Origin: Marinilabilia sp.
GTDB taxonomy: Bacteria > Bacteroidota > Bacteroidia > Bacteroidales > Marinilabiliaceae
Direction of reading: 5' to 3'
Assembly (NCBI RefSeq): GCF_016278715.1
Contig: NZ_JADQBH010000045.1
Span: forward strand, 1-57,213
DNA length: 57,213 nt
Shown: positions 16,237 through 24,370 of the stretch, piece by piece
Layout of the letters: every line of letters begins with the position of its first letter
How positions within the stretch are numbered: position 1 is the stretch's first letter
Translations under genes and position numbers: made by a program
Notes under the pieces: model-generated
What the model was told of the DNA's origin: nothing
Seen by the model: only the letters and a program-made list of their open reading frames with translations
Database searches by the model: none

Positions 16237-18561
16237 GTGATTACATTTATAATTAAAAATATAGGTTTTTTCAGGAATCTTATTCCGTTTATTGTCGGAT
16301 TGGTACTTCTTTTCGGTTCAGGGTGTTCTTCTACCAAATTTGTTCCGGAGGGCGAATATCTGTTGACCAATGTAAAGGTAAAGAACAGAGGGGCCGATGT
16401 CCGCAAGGAACAATTAAATCCTTATATCAGACAGCAGGAGAATACCAAACTTCTGGGAGTATGGAAATTCTACCTTGGTCTTTACAATCTTTCGGGACGT
16501 GATGGTGATAAGGGCATCAATAAATGGCTGCGCAAAATCGGGGAGGAGCCGGTTATTTTTGATCCTTTCCTGGCTACTCAATCTTCAAAACAGATTTCAC
16601 TTTTTCTGAAAAATCAGGGTTATTTTCAGGCATCTGTAAGCGATACAGCTTTATACTCGGGGAAAAAGAAAGTTAAAGTGACCTATGACATTAATCCCGG
16701 TAACAGGTATTATTTGAAAGACCTTCGTTATAGAATCGAAGATGACACCATCCGGGATGAAATTTTAAGAGATTCTCTTTCTACTTTTTTGCGGCCTGGT
16801 CGTCCCTTCACCGTTAATTTGCATGAGCGTGAGAGAGAACGAATTTCTGAGAACCTGAGAAGCAAGGGTTTTTACAAATTTTCTGAAGAGTTTATTTATT
16901 TCAGATCCGATACCACAGTCGGAAATCATCAGGTGATTGATTCTATGGTGGTGGTTAGTCCCGAAGATGCTTTTGGAGAGAAACATCACCGCAGGTATAA
17001 AATCAATGATGTCCTTTTTCATATTGGTATAGGCACCTCTGATGTCTTTGATTCTGACAGCAGCAACATGGCTGTCGGAACTGATACTTTAGAATACAAG
17101 GATATATTTGTAATCTTCACAGAAGAACTTTCGTTTAAACCCGAATTGTTGTCCAGTTCAAGTTATATTCATCCCGGTGACTTTTACAATGCTCGTTTGG
17201 CCAGCAGAACCCATCAGTTGCTTAGCGGATTGAGATTGTTTAAGTACATCAATATCCGTTTTCGGGAAACCGGGCAGGTCGATGTGGATGGCACTCCGCT
17301 TCTGGATTGCCTCATCCGTCTTTCCCCCGGAAAATCGCAATCGATCTCCTTCGATATTGAAGGCACCAACTCCTCGGGCAACCTTGGTGCTGCCGGTAAT
17401 CTTACCTATCAGCACAAGAACTTGTTGCGTGGTGGTGAGTTTTTTACTTTTAATACACGTTTGGCACGACAAAACCAGTTTGTACGTACTTCGTCCGAGG
17501 AGTTTAATACATTGGAACTGGGGGCGGAGGCTTCGTTGGTTTTGCCCAGGTTTTTACTACCCCTGCGTATTGAGCAGTTCCGGCAGCGATACAATCCGAA
17601 AACTAATATCGGGCTGGCATACAACTACCAGCGGCGTCCTGACTATACCCGAACCATCGCAAATGCACGCTTGGGGTATAACTGGAAATCTTCAAGGTAT
17701 ATTTCTCATTCCTTTTATCCGATTGAGTTCAACTTTGTGAGTATTCCCCAGGTGAATGATGATTTTTGGGAAAGAATCCGTAACACTTTTTTGAGATATA
17801 CCTATGAGGATCACCTCATAATGAATATGAACTATTCGTTTCTGCTGAATCAACAGGTTCTGGGACAAAGCCGTGATTTCTGGTATTTTAGGGCTAATGT
17901 GGAATCTGCAGGAAATCTTTTGGCATCAGTCTCAGGAATGTGGAACAAGGATTCTGAACAGGATTATGATGAGCTACTGGGGGTGCGCTATGCCCAGTAT
18001 ATTAAATCTGATGTGGATCTGCGGTTTAATAACCGTATCGACCGTTATACTTCATTGGTTTGGCGAGTTTTTGCAGGAGTGGGCTACCCCTATGGCAACC
18101 TGGATGTGTTGCCTTTTGAGAAACGTTATTTCTCAGGAGGGGCCAACAGCATTAGAGCCTGGCCTGTAAGGGGGCTGGGGCCCGGAAGTTACAACGAAGA
18201 AGGTGCGCGCTTTTATAATCAAACCGCCGATATCAAGTTGGAATTCAATCTGGAATATCGTTTTAAGTTGTTTTGGATTCTCGAAGGGGCCTTGTTTCTG
18301 GATGTGGGAAATATCTGGAGTATCAGGGCGGATGCCAGTCCGGAAGGAGGATTGTTCCAGGTTGATAAGTTTGCTGAGCAATTAGCTGTTGGTACAGGGA
18401 TTGGAACACGTTTTGACTTCAATTACTTTATTTTCCGGTTTGATGCAGGGCTCAAAACTCATGATCCGTCTCTTCCCTCGGGTGAGCGCTGGATTCCGGT
18501 TAACAGACCCTGGACGTGGAACGATGTTGGCTTTAACTTTGCTATTGGCTATCCGTTTTAG
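16237..18561 (+). CDS. BamA/TamA-family outer membrane protein, lipoprotein
   Basis: A 774-aa outer membrane protein of the Omp85/D15 superfamily. The start is a GTG at 16237, the only start that places a lipoprotein signal (GLVLLFGSGC, lipobox GSGC near residues 27-30) at the N terminus. An ATG at 16218 is out of frame and soon stops. Residues about 35-330 read as POTRA-like repeats (GYFQASVSD, KGFYKFSEEFI). The C-terminal 380 residues form a 16-strand-like barrel with RYFSGGANSIRAWPVRGLGPGSY, the conserved VRGF/Y-type L6 loop motif as VRGLGPG, and end in a terminal aromatic (GYPF). Lipid-anchored Omp85 proteins of this kind occur in Bacteroidota. Its role is in assembly or export of outer membrane proteins or surface components; the client is unknown. 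Confidence 0.85.
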   Translation: MITFIIKNIGFFRNLIPFIVGLVLLFGSGCSSTKFVPEGEYLLTNVKVKNRGADVRKEQLNPYIRQQENTKLLGVWKFYLGLYNLSGRDGDKGINKWLRKIGEEPVIFDPFLATQSSKQISLFLKNQGYFQASVSDTALYSGKKKVKVTYDINPGNRYYLKDLRYRIEDDTIRDEILRDSLSTFLRPGRPFTVNLHERERERISENLRSKGFYKFSEEFIYFRSDTTVGNHQVIDSMVVVSPEDAFGEKHHRRYKINDVLFHIGIGTSDVFDSDSSNMAVGTDTLEYKDIFVIFTEELSFKPELLSSSSYIHPGDFYNARLASRTHQLLSGLRLFKYINIRFRETGQVDVDGTPLLDCLIRLSPGKSQSISFDIEGTNSSGNLGAAGNLTYQHKNLLRGGEFFTFNTRLARQNQFVRTSSEEFNTLELGAEASLVLPRFLLPLRIEQFRQRYNPKTNIGLAYNYQRRPDYTRTIANARLGYNWKSSRYISHSFYPIEFNFVSIPQVNDDFWERIRNTFLRYTYEDHLIMNMNYSFLLNQQVLGQSRDFWYFRANVESAGNLLASVSGMWNKDSEQDYDELLGVRYAQYIKSDVDLRFNNRIDRYTSLVWRVFAGVGYPYGNLDVLPFEKRYFSGGANSIRAWPVRGLGPGSYNEEGARFYNQTADIKLEFNLEYRFKLFWILEGALFLDVGNIWSIRADASPEGGLFQVDKFAEQLAVGTGIGTRFDFNYFIFRFDAGLKTHDPSLPSGERWIPVNRPWTWNDVGFNFAIGYPF

Positions 18562-18585
18562 TTCATGGTGGAAATTCCTGATGGG

Positions 18586-18617
18586 TTGCTTTTTTTCCTA
18601 TTTTATTTTTAAATTTG
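18586..18617 (+). promoter_or_regulatory. Promoter for fructose-bisphosphate aldolase
   Basis: TTG at 18586-18588, a 21-bp spacer and TAAATTTG at 18610-18617. The leader to the ATG would be about 100 nt and AT-rich. Confidence 0.45.
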
Positions 18618-18721
18618 CACGGATTTGTAATTGATTTTGTATTATTTGATTACGTTTTGTTGCAAATCTTTATGTTTTTTAATAAGCTATTAATTTTACA
18701 TCTTATCAAATAATTGTAATT

Positions 18722-19801
18722 ATGAAAGAAAAAATTTTGGATGTTGTAAAACCAGGTGTTGCTGCAGGTAAAGACCTTCAGGAAATTTTCCGGGTTGCCC
18801 GCGAAAACCAATTTGCTCTTCCCGCAGTAAATGTTGTTGGATCCAACTCTGTTAACGCTGTGATGGAAGCTGCAAAACTTTCCAAGGCTCCTGTAATCAT
18901 CCAGTTGTCGAATGGTGGTGCTGCTTTTTATGCAGGTAAGGCTGCCGATGGTGAAGGACAGGAAACTGCTATCAAAGGTGCTGTAGTTGCTGCCAAGCAC
19001 GTTCACCTGTTGGCTGAATCGTATGGTGTACCTGTTGTTCTTCATACCGACCACGCTGCCAAGAAACTGTTGCCCTGGATTGACGGATTGCTTGACGAAG
19101 GTGAGAAGTTCTATAAAGAGACTGGTAAACCTTTGTTCAGTTCACATATGCTCGACCTTTCAGAAGAGCCTCTTCAGGAGAACATTGATATTTGCAAAAA
19201 GTATCTTGAGAGAATGAGCAAAATTGATATGACGCTTGAGATCGAGCTTGGAATCACCGGTGGTGAGGAAGATGGTGTTGACAATACCAATGTTGACAAC
19301 GCCCTTCTTTACACTCAGCCTGAGGAAGTTGCTTTTGCGTACGAAGAGTTGAAGAAAGTTTCTCCTAACTTCACCATTGCTGCTTCTTTTGGTAATGTTC
19401 ATGGTGTTTACAAGCCGGGTAATGTTGTATTGCGTCCTGATATTCTTAAGAAGTCTCAGGATTTTATTTCTAAGAAATTCGGAACAGAAGAGAAGCCGGT
19501 TAACTTTGTATTCCACGGTGGATCAGGTTCTTCAGATGCTGAAATTCAGGAAGCAGTTAGTTATGGTGTTATCAAAATGAACATCGACACCGATACCCAG
19601 TGGGCTTTCTGGGATGGTGTTCGTGCATACGAAGCCAAGCATCATGATTATCTGCAGGCTCAAATTGGTAACCCCGAAGGGGAAGATAAGCCGAATAAGA
19701 AGTATTACGATCCCCGGAAATTTCTGCGTGCAGGAGAAGAGGCTGTGGTTGAGCGCCTGAAATTGGCCTTCAAAGCCCTTAACTGTGTAGATGTATTGTA
19801 A
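18722..19801 (+). CDS. fbaA: Class II fructose-bisphosphate aldolase
   Basis: A 359-aa zinc-dependent aldolase that cleaves fructose-1,6-bisphosphate into DHAP and glyceraldehyde-3-phosphate in glycolysis. Zinc and catalytic features are VVLHTDHAAKKLLPW (residues about 105-119, with the His ligand and the catalytic Asp), SSHMLDLSEEP, ELGITGGEEDGV (the conserved Glu-rich loop), NVHGVYKPGN (His ligand) and VFHGGSGSS (His ligand). The NIDTDTQWAFWDG block and the length of about 360 aa mark the FbaA-type subfamily. It is monocistronic, with its own promoter and a strong terminator at 19831. Confidence 0.96.
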   Translation: MKEKILDVVKPGVAAGKDLQEIFRVARENQFALPAVNVVGSNSVNAVMEAAKLSKAPVIIQLSNGGAAFYAGKAADGEGQETAIKGAVVAAKHVHLLAESYGVPVVLHTDHAAKKLLPWIDGLLDEGEKFYKETGKPLFSSHMLDLSEEPLQENIDICKKYLERMSKIDMTLEIELGITGGEEDGVDNTNVDNALLYTQPEEVAFAYEELKKVSPNFTIAASFGNVHGVYKPGNVVLRPDILKKSQDFISKKFGTEEKPVNFVFHGGSGSSDAEIQEAVSYGVIKMNIDTDTQWAFWDGVRAYEAKHHDYLQAQIGNPEGEDKPNKKYYDPRKFLRAGEEAVVERLKLAFKALNCVDVL

Positions 19802-19830
19802 GATGCACTTTATTTGTTCAATATTTCAAG

Positions 19831-19857
19831 CCCCCACGATTGTGTGGGGGTTTTTTT
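19831..19857 (+). terminator. Intrinsic terminator after fbaA
   Basis: Stem cccccac (19831-19837) with gtggggg (19844-19850), a 6-nt loop, then seven T. It is a textbook rho-independent terminator that ends 25 nt before the symporter ATG. Confidence 0.92.
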
Positions 19858-19882
19858 AGTTGTTCTTTTTTACTTTCCTACC

Positions 19883-21202
19883 ATGCAAAACAACACACCT
19901 TCCAGAGATACTTTTTCAGGAAAATTTGGAATTATTGCTGCTGCAGCCGGCTCCGCAATCGGCCTTGGAAATATTTGGCGTTTTCCGTATGTGCTTGGCG
20001 AAAACGGAGGTGGTGCTTTTCTTCTGGTTTATTTGTTGTTTGTTATCTTGATTGGCGTGCCGGTAATGATTTCCGAGCTGTTGATTGGTCGAAATGCACA
20101 ACTTAATGTATTTGGTGCTTTTCGAAAACTCGCTCCCGGTAAACCATGGTATCTGGTTGGTGTGATGGGGGTTGGAGCTGCGTTCCTGATTCTGGGGTTT
20201 TATGCGGTGGTGGCCGGCTGGACACTCCAATATGTATATTATTCTGTGACCAATGTTCTGGCCGGAAATACCCCTGAACAATTGATACAGGTGTTTGAAG
20301 GAGTTCAGTCTACTAAAGGCTGGTCTGTCTTCTGGACACTGCTTTTTATGGTTGGAACGGCCTATATTGTGAGCTCCGGTGTTGAAAAAGGCATCGAAAA
20401 ATACACTAAAATTCTAATGCCTCTTCTGCTTTTGATTATTCTCATTCTAAACGTGAGAGCTGTTACCCTTGATGGCGCAATGGAAGGGCTGAATTTTCTA
20501 TTTAATCCTGACTTTTCCAAGCTTAATTCTGATGTGATACTCGAAGCCCTGGGACAGGCCTTTTTCTCTCTCAGTATCGGGATGGGAGTAATCGTCACCT
20601 ATGGTTCTTACATAAAAAAGAACGAAAGTCTGGGTGGTACAGCTCTTTCTGTTTCGCTTGCCGATACGCTGATTGCGGTCCTTGCGGGGGTTGCTATCTT
20701 TCCAGCTGCTTTTGCGTTTGGTATGGCTCCCAATCAGGGCCCCGGGTTGGTGTTTGTTACATTGCCCAATATTTTTAACCAAATGACAGGAGGATATATT
20801 TTTGGATTACTCTTTTTTGTGTTGTTGAGTATTGCTGCCTTTACTTCTTCAATATCTTTACTCGAAGTGGTGGTGGCTTATTTTACCGAAGAACTAAAAC
20901 TTCGCCGAAAGCAGGCAACCTGGATTGCTGCAGGAATTATGTCTCTCCTGGCTATTCTTTGTGCTTTCAGTGATTCCTCATTTGGGGCATTCGATTATAT
21001 TTCTTCTAATATCTTGTTACCGGTTGGTGGTTTTCTGGTGGTGGTTTTTGTGGGGTGGATCATGGAGAAGAATATGCCCCGGCTGGAAATCGAAGCCGAT
21101 GGTCGCAAGGCACGTTACTATAAAGGATTTCAATTTGTTATTAAATTTTTGGCTCCCATTGCCATTGCATTGGTTTTCCTGAACGGACTGGGATGGATTT
21201 GA
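19883..21202 (+). CDS. Sodium-dependent SNF-family symporter (LeuT fold)
   Basis: A 439-aa integral membrane transporter of the neurotransmitter:sodium symporter family. The start is the ATG at 19883; a longer frame from 19814 would run through the upstream terminator. TM1 carries the signature AAAGSAIGLGNIWRFPYVLGENGGGAFLLVYLL (residues about 21-53), with the unwound GLGNIWRFP sodium/substrate site. TM6 region FFSLSIGMGVIVTYGSY and TM8 SIAAFTSSISLLEVVVAYF match the LeuT fold; about 11 membrane segments are seen. The substrate is probably an amino acid, not identifiable from sequence. Confidence 0.93.
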   Translation: MQNNTPSRDTFSGKFGIIAAAAGSAIGLGNIWRFPYVLGENGGGAFLLVYLLFVILIGVPVMISELLIGRNAQLNVFGAFRKLAPGKPWYLVGVMGVGAAFLILGFYAVVAGWTLQYVYYSVTNVLAGNTPEQLIQVFEGVQSTKGWSVFWTLLFMVGTAYIVSSGVEKGIEKYTKILMPLLLLIILILNVRAVTLDGAMEGLNFLFNPDFSKLNSDVILEALGQAFFSLSIGMGVIVTYGSYIKKNESLGGTALSVSLADTLIAVLAGVAIFPAAFAFGMAPNQGPGLVFVTLPNIFNQMTGGYIFGLLFFVLLSIAAFTSSISLLEVVVAYFTEELKLRRKQATWIAAGIMSLLAILCAFSDSSFGAFDYISSNILLPVGGFLVVVFVGWIMEKNMPRLEIEADGRKARYYKGFQFVIKFLAPIAIALVFLNGLGWI

Positions 21203-21284
21203 GATCTTCCAGGGATAAATTTTGAAAAACCAGTCTTATTGTTGATATAGTGCGGGTTATGTATTATCTTTCTCAATAAAAACC

Positions 21285-22232
21285 ATGTGGAAAGATTGGT
21301 TAGCCTTTTCCCGACGAGAGCAATATGGTTTGGTTCTACTCAGTTTTCTGATTGTTGCGCTGTTAGCAATTCGGTTGCTTTTGCCTCTGCTTCAGGCCCG
21401 GGCTCAAATGGAAGTTGTTTCTGAAGTAGGGTTTTTTGAGGTGCTTGAAGAAACCACGGAACACAAATCTGAGAACAGGGCTTTTAAAAAAAATAAGAAC
21501 TCCACCCATCACTTTGTCACCTTTGATCCAAATACCGTATCTGTCACTGAACTTTCTCAAATGGGGCTTTCGCCGTATGTGATTGTAAACTGGATGAAAT
21601 TCCGTGAAGCAGGCGGTTGTTTTGCTTCTGCAGATGATGTGGGAAAAATCTATGGATTAGATTCGATGGTTTTGACCGGGATGATGACTTATGTGGATAT
21701 TCCGGATGGGGGAGGGACTTTAAAAGAGGGGCGTTCATCAAACGGGTATAAAAAGAAATATTCGAATACACCCAGGAATAAGAGTAATGAGGCAGTCTCT
21801 GATTCCCCAAAGGATATTGAGATTATTGATCTGAATAAGGCAGACGCAGCGACTCTTCAAAAGCTTGATGGAATCGGACCCGTGTTTTCCCGGAGGATTG
21901 TTGATTTTCGTAATCTGCTGGGAGGGTTTTACAGTGTTGAACAACTCCGGGAGGTTTATGGACTTTCACCCGATTTGGTTGACAAAATCAGAGCGCATTT
22001 GGTGGTATTTCCAAAGGACGTGGTTAAAATAGACGTCAATTCAAATTCTCTTCGAACACTAAAAGCGCATCCCTATATTAATTTTTATCAGGCCAAAGAA
22101 ATTGTGGAGTATCGCAGAAATCAAGGAGCTTTAACCGATAAAATGATTATGGAAGATTTTTCTTCTTTTGATGAAAAGGCGTTCAATAAAGTTTTGCCCT
22201 ATCTCTCTTTCAAAGAGAAAAAGAAGCAGTGA
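21285..22232 (+). CDS. Membrane-anchored helix-hairpin-helix protein (ComEA-like repeats)
   Basis: A 315-aa protein with one N-terminal membrane helix (GLVLLSFLIVALLAIRLLLPLL, residues about 14-35) and a periplasmic or cytoplasmic region carrying helix-hairpin-helix units. The first, VTELSQMGLSPYVIVNWMKFREAGG (about 87-111), is degenerate. The second, DLNKADAATLQKLDGIGPVFSRRIVDFRNLLGGF (about 181-214), is a full HhH motif with DGIGPVFSRRI. A third, NSLRTLKAHPYINFYQAKEIVEYRRNQG (about 252-279), follows. HhH pairs of this type bind DNA without sequence preference, as in competence protein ComEA, or serve as protein-interaction folds. The exact role is unknown. Confidence 0.82.
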   Translation: MWKDWLAFSRREQYGLVLLSFLIVALLAIRLLLPLLQARAQMEVVSEVGFFEVLEETTEHKSENRAFKKNKNSTHHFVTFDPNTVSVTELSQMGLSPYVIVNWMKFREAGGCFASADDVGKIYGLDSMVLTGMMTYVDIPDGGGTLKEGRSSNGYKKKYSNTPRNKSNEAVSDSPKDIEIIDLNKADAATLQKLDGIGPVFSRRIVDFRNLLGGFYSVEQLREVYGLSPDLVDKIRAHLVVFPKDVVKIDVNSNSLRTLKAHPYINFYQAKEIVEYRRNQGALTDKMIMEDFSSFDEKAFNKVLPYLSFKEKKKQ

Positions 22233-22530
22233 AGAACAAAAAATTTGGAATTAACTTGTTTCAATCAATAATCTTCATTTTCTTTGCACCTGATTTTAAA
22301 AACACTGTTTTCCTTTATAACCAGCTAAAAGATTGGAGGTTGATTGTTTTTTTATTGAGAAAAAAGACTGATTTTACAAATATTCCCAATTAGTTTTTGC
22401 ATCCAGATGAATGCGAAAAGGTTGTAATGAAATAAGTTGACCATCTAAGGCGTCAAATAATTTCGGTACAATCACTAAGTTTTGTTTTAGTTAGAAAGAT
22501 TGAAGTTTAAAAATATTAAAAAATAATACC

Positions 22531-22722
22531 ATGATCGTAGTTCCTATTAAAGAAGGAGAAAATATTGAAAGAGCTCTGAAGAAATTTAAGCGTAAGTTCG
22601 AAAAAACTGGTGCTATGCGCGAAATTCGGAGTCGTCAGGCTTTTACAAAACCATCTGTTCAGCGCAGAGAGGAATTGAAGAAAGCTGCTTATATTCAGAA
22701 GCTTCAGGAAGATTCTGAATAG
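22531..22722 (+). CDS. rpsU: Small ribosomal subunit protein bS21
   Basis: A 63-aa basic protein with the bS21 sequence (MIVVPIKEGENIERALKKFKRKFEKTG ... RRE). It binds the 30S platform next to the 3' end of 16S rRNA. In Bacteroidota ribosomes bS21, with bS6 and bS18, helps hide the anti-Shine-Dalgarno (literature, from memory). The gene itself has an AT-rich leader without a visible Shine-Dalgarno. A strong inverted repeat begins 16 nt after its stop codon. Confidence 0.97.
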   Translation: MIVVPIKEGENIERALKKFKRKFEKTGAMREIRSRQAFTKPSVQRREELKKAAYIQKLQEDSE

Positions 22723-22738
22723 ACAAAAAATCTTTTTT

Positions 22739-22808
22739 AAAACGCCTGACTTTTCAGTGGTTTTTTCGTATATTCGTTAAAAGCAATAGTTGAAAAGTCA
22801 GGCGTTTT
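22739..22808 (+). terminator. 18-bp inverted repeat between rpsU and the recombinase gene
   Basis: The arms 22739-22756 (aaaacgcctgacttttca) and 22791-22808 (tgaaaagtcaggcgtttt) are perfect complements separated by 34 nt, and the right arm ends in a T-run. The ATG of the recombinase gene begins 2 nt later (22811). It can act as the rpsU terminator and could also block ribosome access to the recombinase start. Confidence 0.7.
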
Positions 22809-22810
22809 TT

Positions 22811-23695
22811 ATGCAATATATCCACCCGTTTTTAAATTATCTGAAATTCGAAAAGCGTTGTTCCAACCATACATTGGTCGCCTATGAAGCAGATCTTAAA
22901 CAGTTTGCTTTGTATATGGAAGAGATGGGTGTTGAGGATGAACGTATAATAAAAACACGTTTTATCCGAAGTTGGGTAGTTGCACTTCATTACGACAATC
23001 TTAAAGCACGGTCAATACACCGGAAAATTGCTTCTCTGAGAGCCTATTTTAAATTTCTTTTACGCGAGGATATAATGAAGGCTTCACCCGCCGAAGGGAT
23101 TATCTTGCCTAAACTACCAAAAAATCTCCCCGACTTTGTGAAAGAAAAAGAGATGGACTTTTTGCTTGACCAGGTTCCTTTTAAGAACGATTTTGCAGGA
23201 GTCCGGGACAAGACGATTATCGATTTGTTTTACGGCACAGGAATTCGTCTTTCTGAATTGGTAGGGCTGACAGACCGGAGTTTTGATTTTTCTTCAGGGT
23301 TGGTAAAAGTATTGGGCAAGCGTAACAAAGAACGTTTGGTTCCCATGAACCAAAGTACAAAGCACAATGTTTTAAATTATATGGAGGTGCGAAATGCAGC
23401 GTTCCCGGACCGCGCCGCAAGTCCTTTCTTTTTAACAGATAAAGGGGAGGCTGTTTATAGCAAATTGGTTTATCGTATTGTAAACAAGCATTTGCGGGCT
23501 GTTACCACCATGGCAAAAAAAAGTCCTCATATATTAAGACATACGTTTGCAACCATATTGCTCAACAGAGGGGCTGACATCAATGCCATTAAAGAGTTGC
23601 TGGGGCATGCCAATCTTAATGCCACCCAGATATATACGCATAATACATTTGAGAAATTATCATCTATTTATAATCAGGCCCATCCCAGGGCCTAA
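22811..23695 (+). CDS. xerD: Tyrosine recombinase of the XerC/XerD type
   Basis: A 294-aa integrase/recombinase. The N-terminal SAM-like core-binding domain spans about residues 1-85 (FLNYLKFEKRCSNHTLVAYEADLKQF). The catalytic domain has Arg in GTGIRLSELVGL, Lys in the hairpin following (VLGKRNKERLVP), HILRHTFAT with His-x-x-Arg, His in LLGHANLNATQIYTH, and the nucleophile Tyr in the same block. This set is complete. It probably resolves chromosome dimers at dif. The ATG at 22811 is used, since the TTG at 22790 lies inside the inverted repeat. The C or D identity is uncertain. It is followed 19 nt later by hpf. Confidence 0.92.
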   Translation: MQYIHPFLNYLKFEKRCSNHTLVAYEADLKQFALYMEEMGVEDERIIKTRFIRSWVVALHYDNLKARSIHRKIASLRAYFKFLLREDIMKASPAEGIILPKLPKNLPDFVKEKEMDFLLDQVPFKNDFAGVRDKTIIDLFYGTGIRLSELVGLTDRSFDFSSGLVKVLGKRNKERLVPMNQSTKHNVLNYMEVRNAAFPDRAASPFFLTDKGEAVYSKLVYRIVNKHLRAVTTMAKKSPHILRHTFATILLNRGADINAIKELLGHANLNATQIYTHNTFEKLSSIYNQAHPRA

Positions 23696-23702
23696 ATTAG
23701 TT

Positions 23703-23707
23703 GGAGG
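23703..23707 (+). promoter_or_regulatory. Strong Shine-Dalgarno (GGAGG) upstream of hpf
   Basis: GGAGG lies 7 nt before the hpf ATG at 23715. Neighbouring genes lack such a site, so it settles the start and is unusual for this phylum. Confidence 0.75.
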
Positions 23708-23714
23708 AGTGTCT

Positions 23715-24014
23715 ATGAACATTACTATTGAATCGGTACATTTTGATACCGCGGAGAAACTTGAGGAGTTTATTAATCAAAAAGTTGGAAAACTTGATCA
23801 GTTCTCCGACAGCATTATTGGTGCAGAGGTGACTCTTCGCCTTGATAAAGCTGAAACATCGGAAAACAAAGTTGCTGAGGTGGAACTGGATATCCCGGGA
23901 AGCAATTTGTTCGCCAAAAAACAAAGTAAAACTTTTGAAGAAGCTGTTGATTCCACTTGCGAAGCCTTGCGCAAACAGTTGCTTAAGCGCAAAGAAAAGC
24001 TAAAAGCCAAATAG
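23715..24014 (+). CDS. hpf: Ribosome hibernation promoting factor (short HPF/YfiA family)
   Basis: A 99-aa protein of the HPF/RaiA family, binding the decoding centre of idle ribosomes. It begins MNITIESVHFDTAEKLEEFINQKV, with the expected beta-alpha-beta pattern and a basic C-terminal tail (LRKQLLKRKEKLKAK). It lacks the long C-terminal dimerisation domain, so it is the short type. The start at 23715 is fixed by the Shine-Dalgarno; the longer frame from 23547 overlaps the recombinase gene. Adjacency to rpsU and the recombinase is a conserved Bacteroidota arrangement in my recollection. Confidence 0.92.
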   Translation: MNITIESVHFDTAEKLEEFINQKVGKLDQFSDSIIGAEVTLRLDKAETSENKVAEVELDIPGSNLFAKKQSKTFEEAVDSTCEALRKQLLKRKEKLKAK

Positions 24015-24035
24015 TTAAAAAAGAGTGCCGTAATA

Positions 24036-24067
24036 TTTGGTGCTATTTGAAAAATATTATACATTTG
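24036..24067 (+). promoter_or_regulatory. Strong promoter for the tuf transcript
   Basis: TTTG at 24036-24039, a 20-bp spacer and TACATTTG at 24060-24067 give a near-consensus Bacteroidota promoter. The predicted transcript starts near 24073 and would have a leader of about 300 nt. Confidence 0.65.
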
Positions 24068-24104
24068 CACACCGTTTTTGGTAGCTGGATGGCTGGCCGG
24101 AAAC

Positions 24105-24149
24105 CATTTTAATAGGCTGGTTATATTTAATAACCAGCCTATTAAAATG
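24105..24149 (+). repeat. Perfect 20-bp hairpin in the tuf leader
   Basis: The arms 24105-24124 and 24130-24149 are perfect complements around a 5-nt loop (attta). No T-run follows, so it is not a classic terminator. It lies in the long tuf leader where I would expect tRNA genes in related genomes. The stretch 24015-24370 holds no other gene; a 70-codon frame at 24078-24290 spans the hairpin and has no recognisable family. Confidence 0.7.
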
Positions 24150-24370
24150 AATGGGCAAAAAGATGAACTGCCTTTTTTCTGCTCGCTCAGCATAGATTGT
24201 TGTGCGGATTTTTTGGAAAAAAGAACTTCAATTGTGCATTATTGCATTGAAAATGTTTATCTTTATGGCCCAAAAATCAGGTGGTTTTGAAAAAATAAAG
24301 CCACTAAAATATTGATTTTTAGCAAATAAGTGGTTTCAATTTATATCTAATTGTCTAATAATTTCGAGTT

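Noticed and set aside
22811-23695. The tyrosine recombinase as a mobile-element integrase
   Set aside because: Its conserved position between rpsU and hpf and Xer-like length favour a housekeeping role.
24078-24290. 70-codon frame in the tuf leader
   Set aside because: It spans a perfect hairpin, shows no known family and lacks a start signal; treated as chance.
24015-24370. tRNA genes between hpf and tuf
   Set aside because: I looked for T-arm (ttcga) and D-arm patterns and found none in this stretch.
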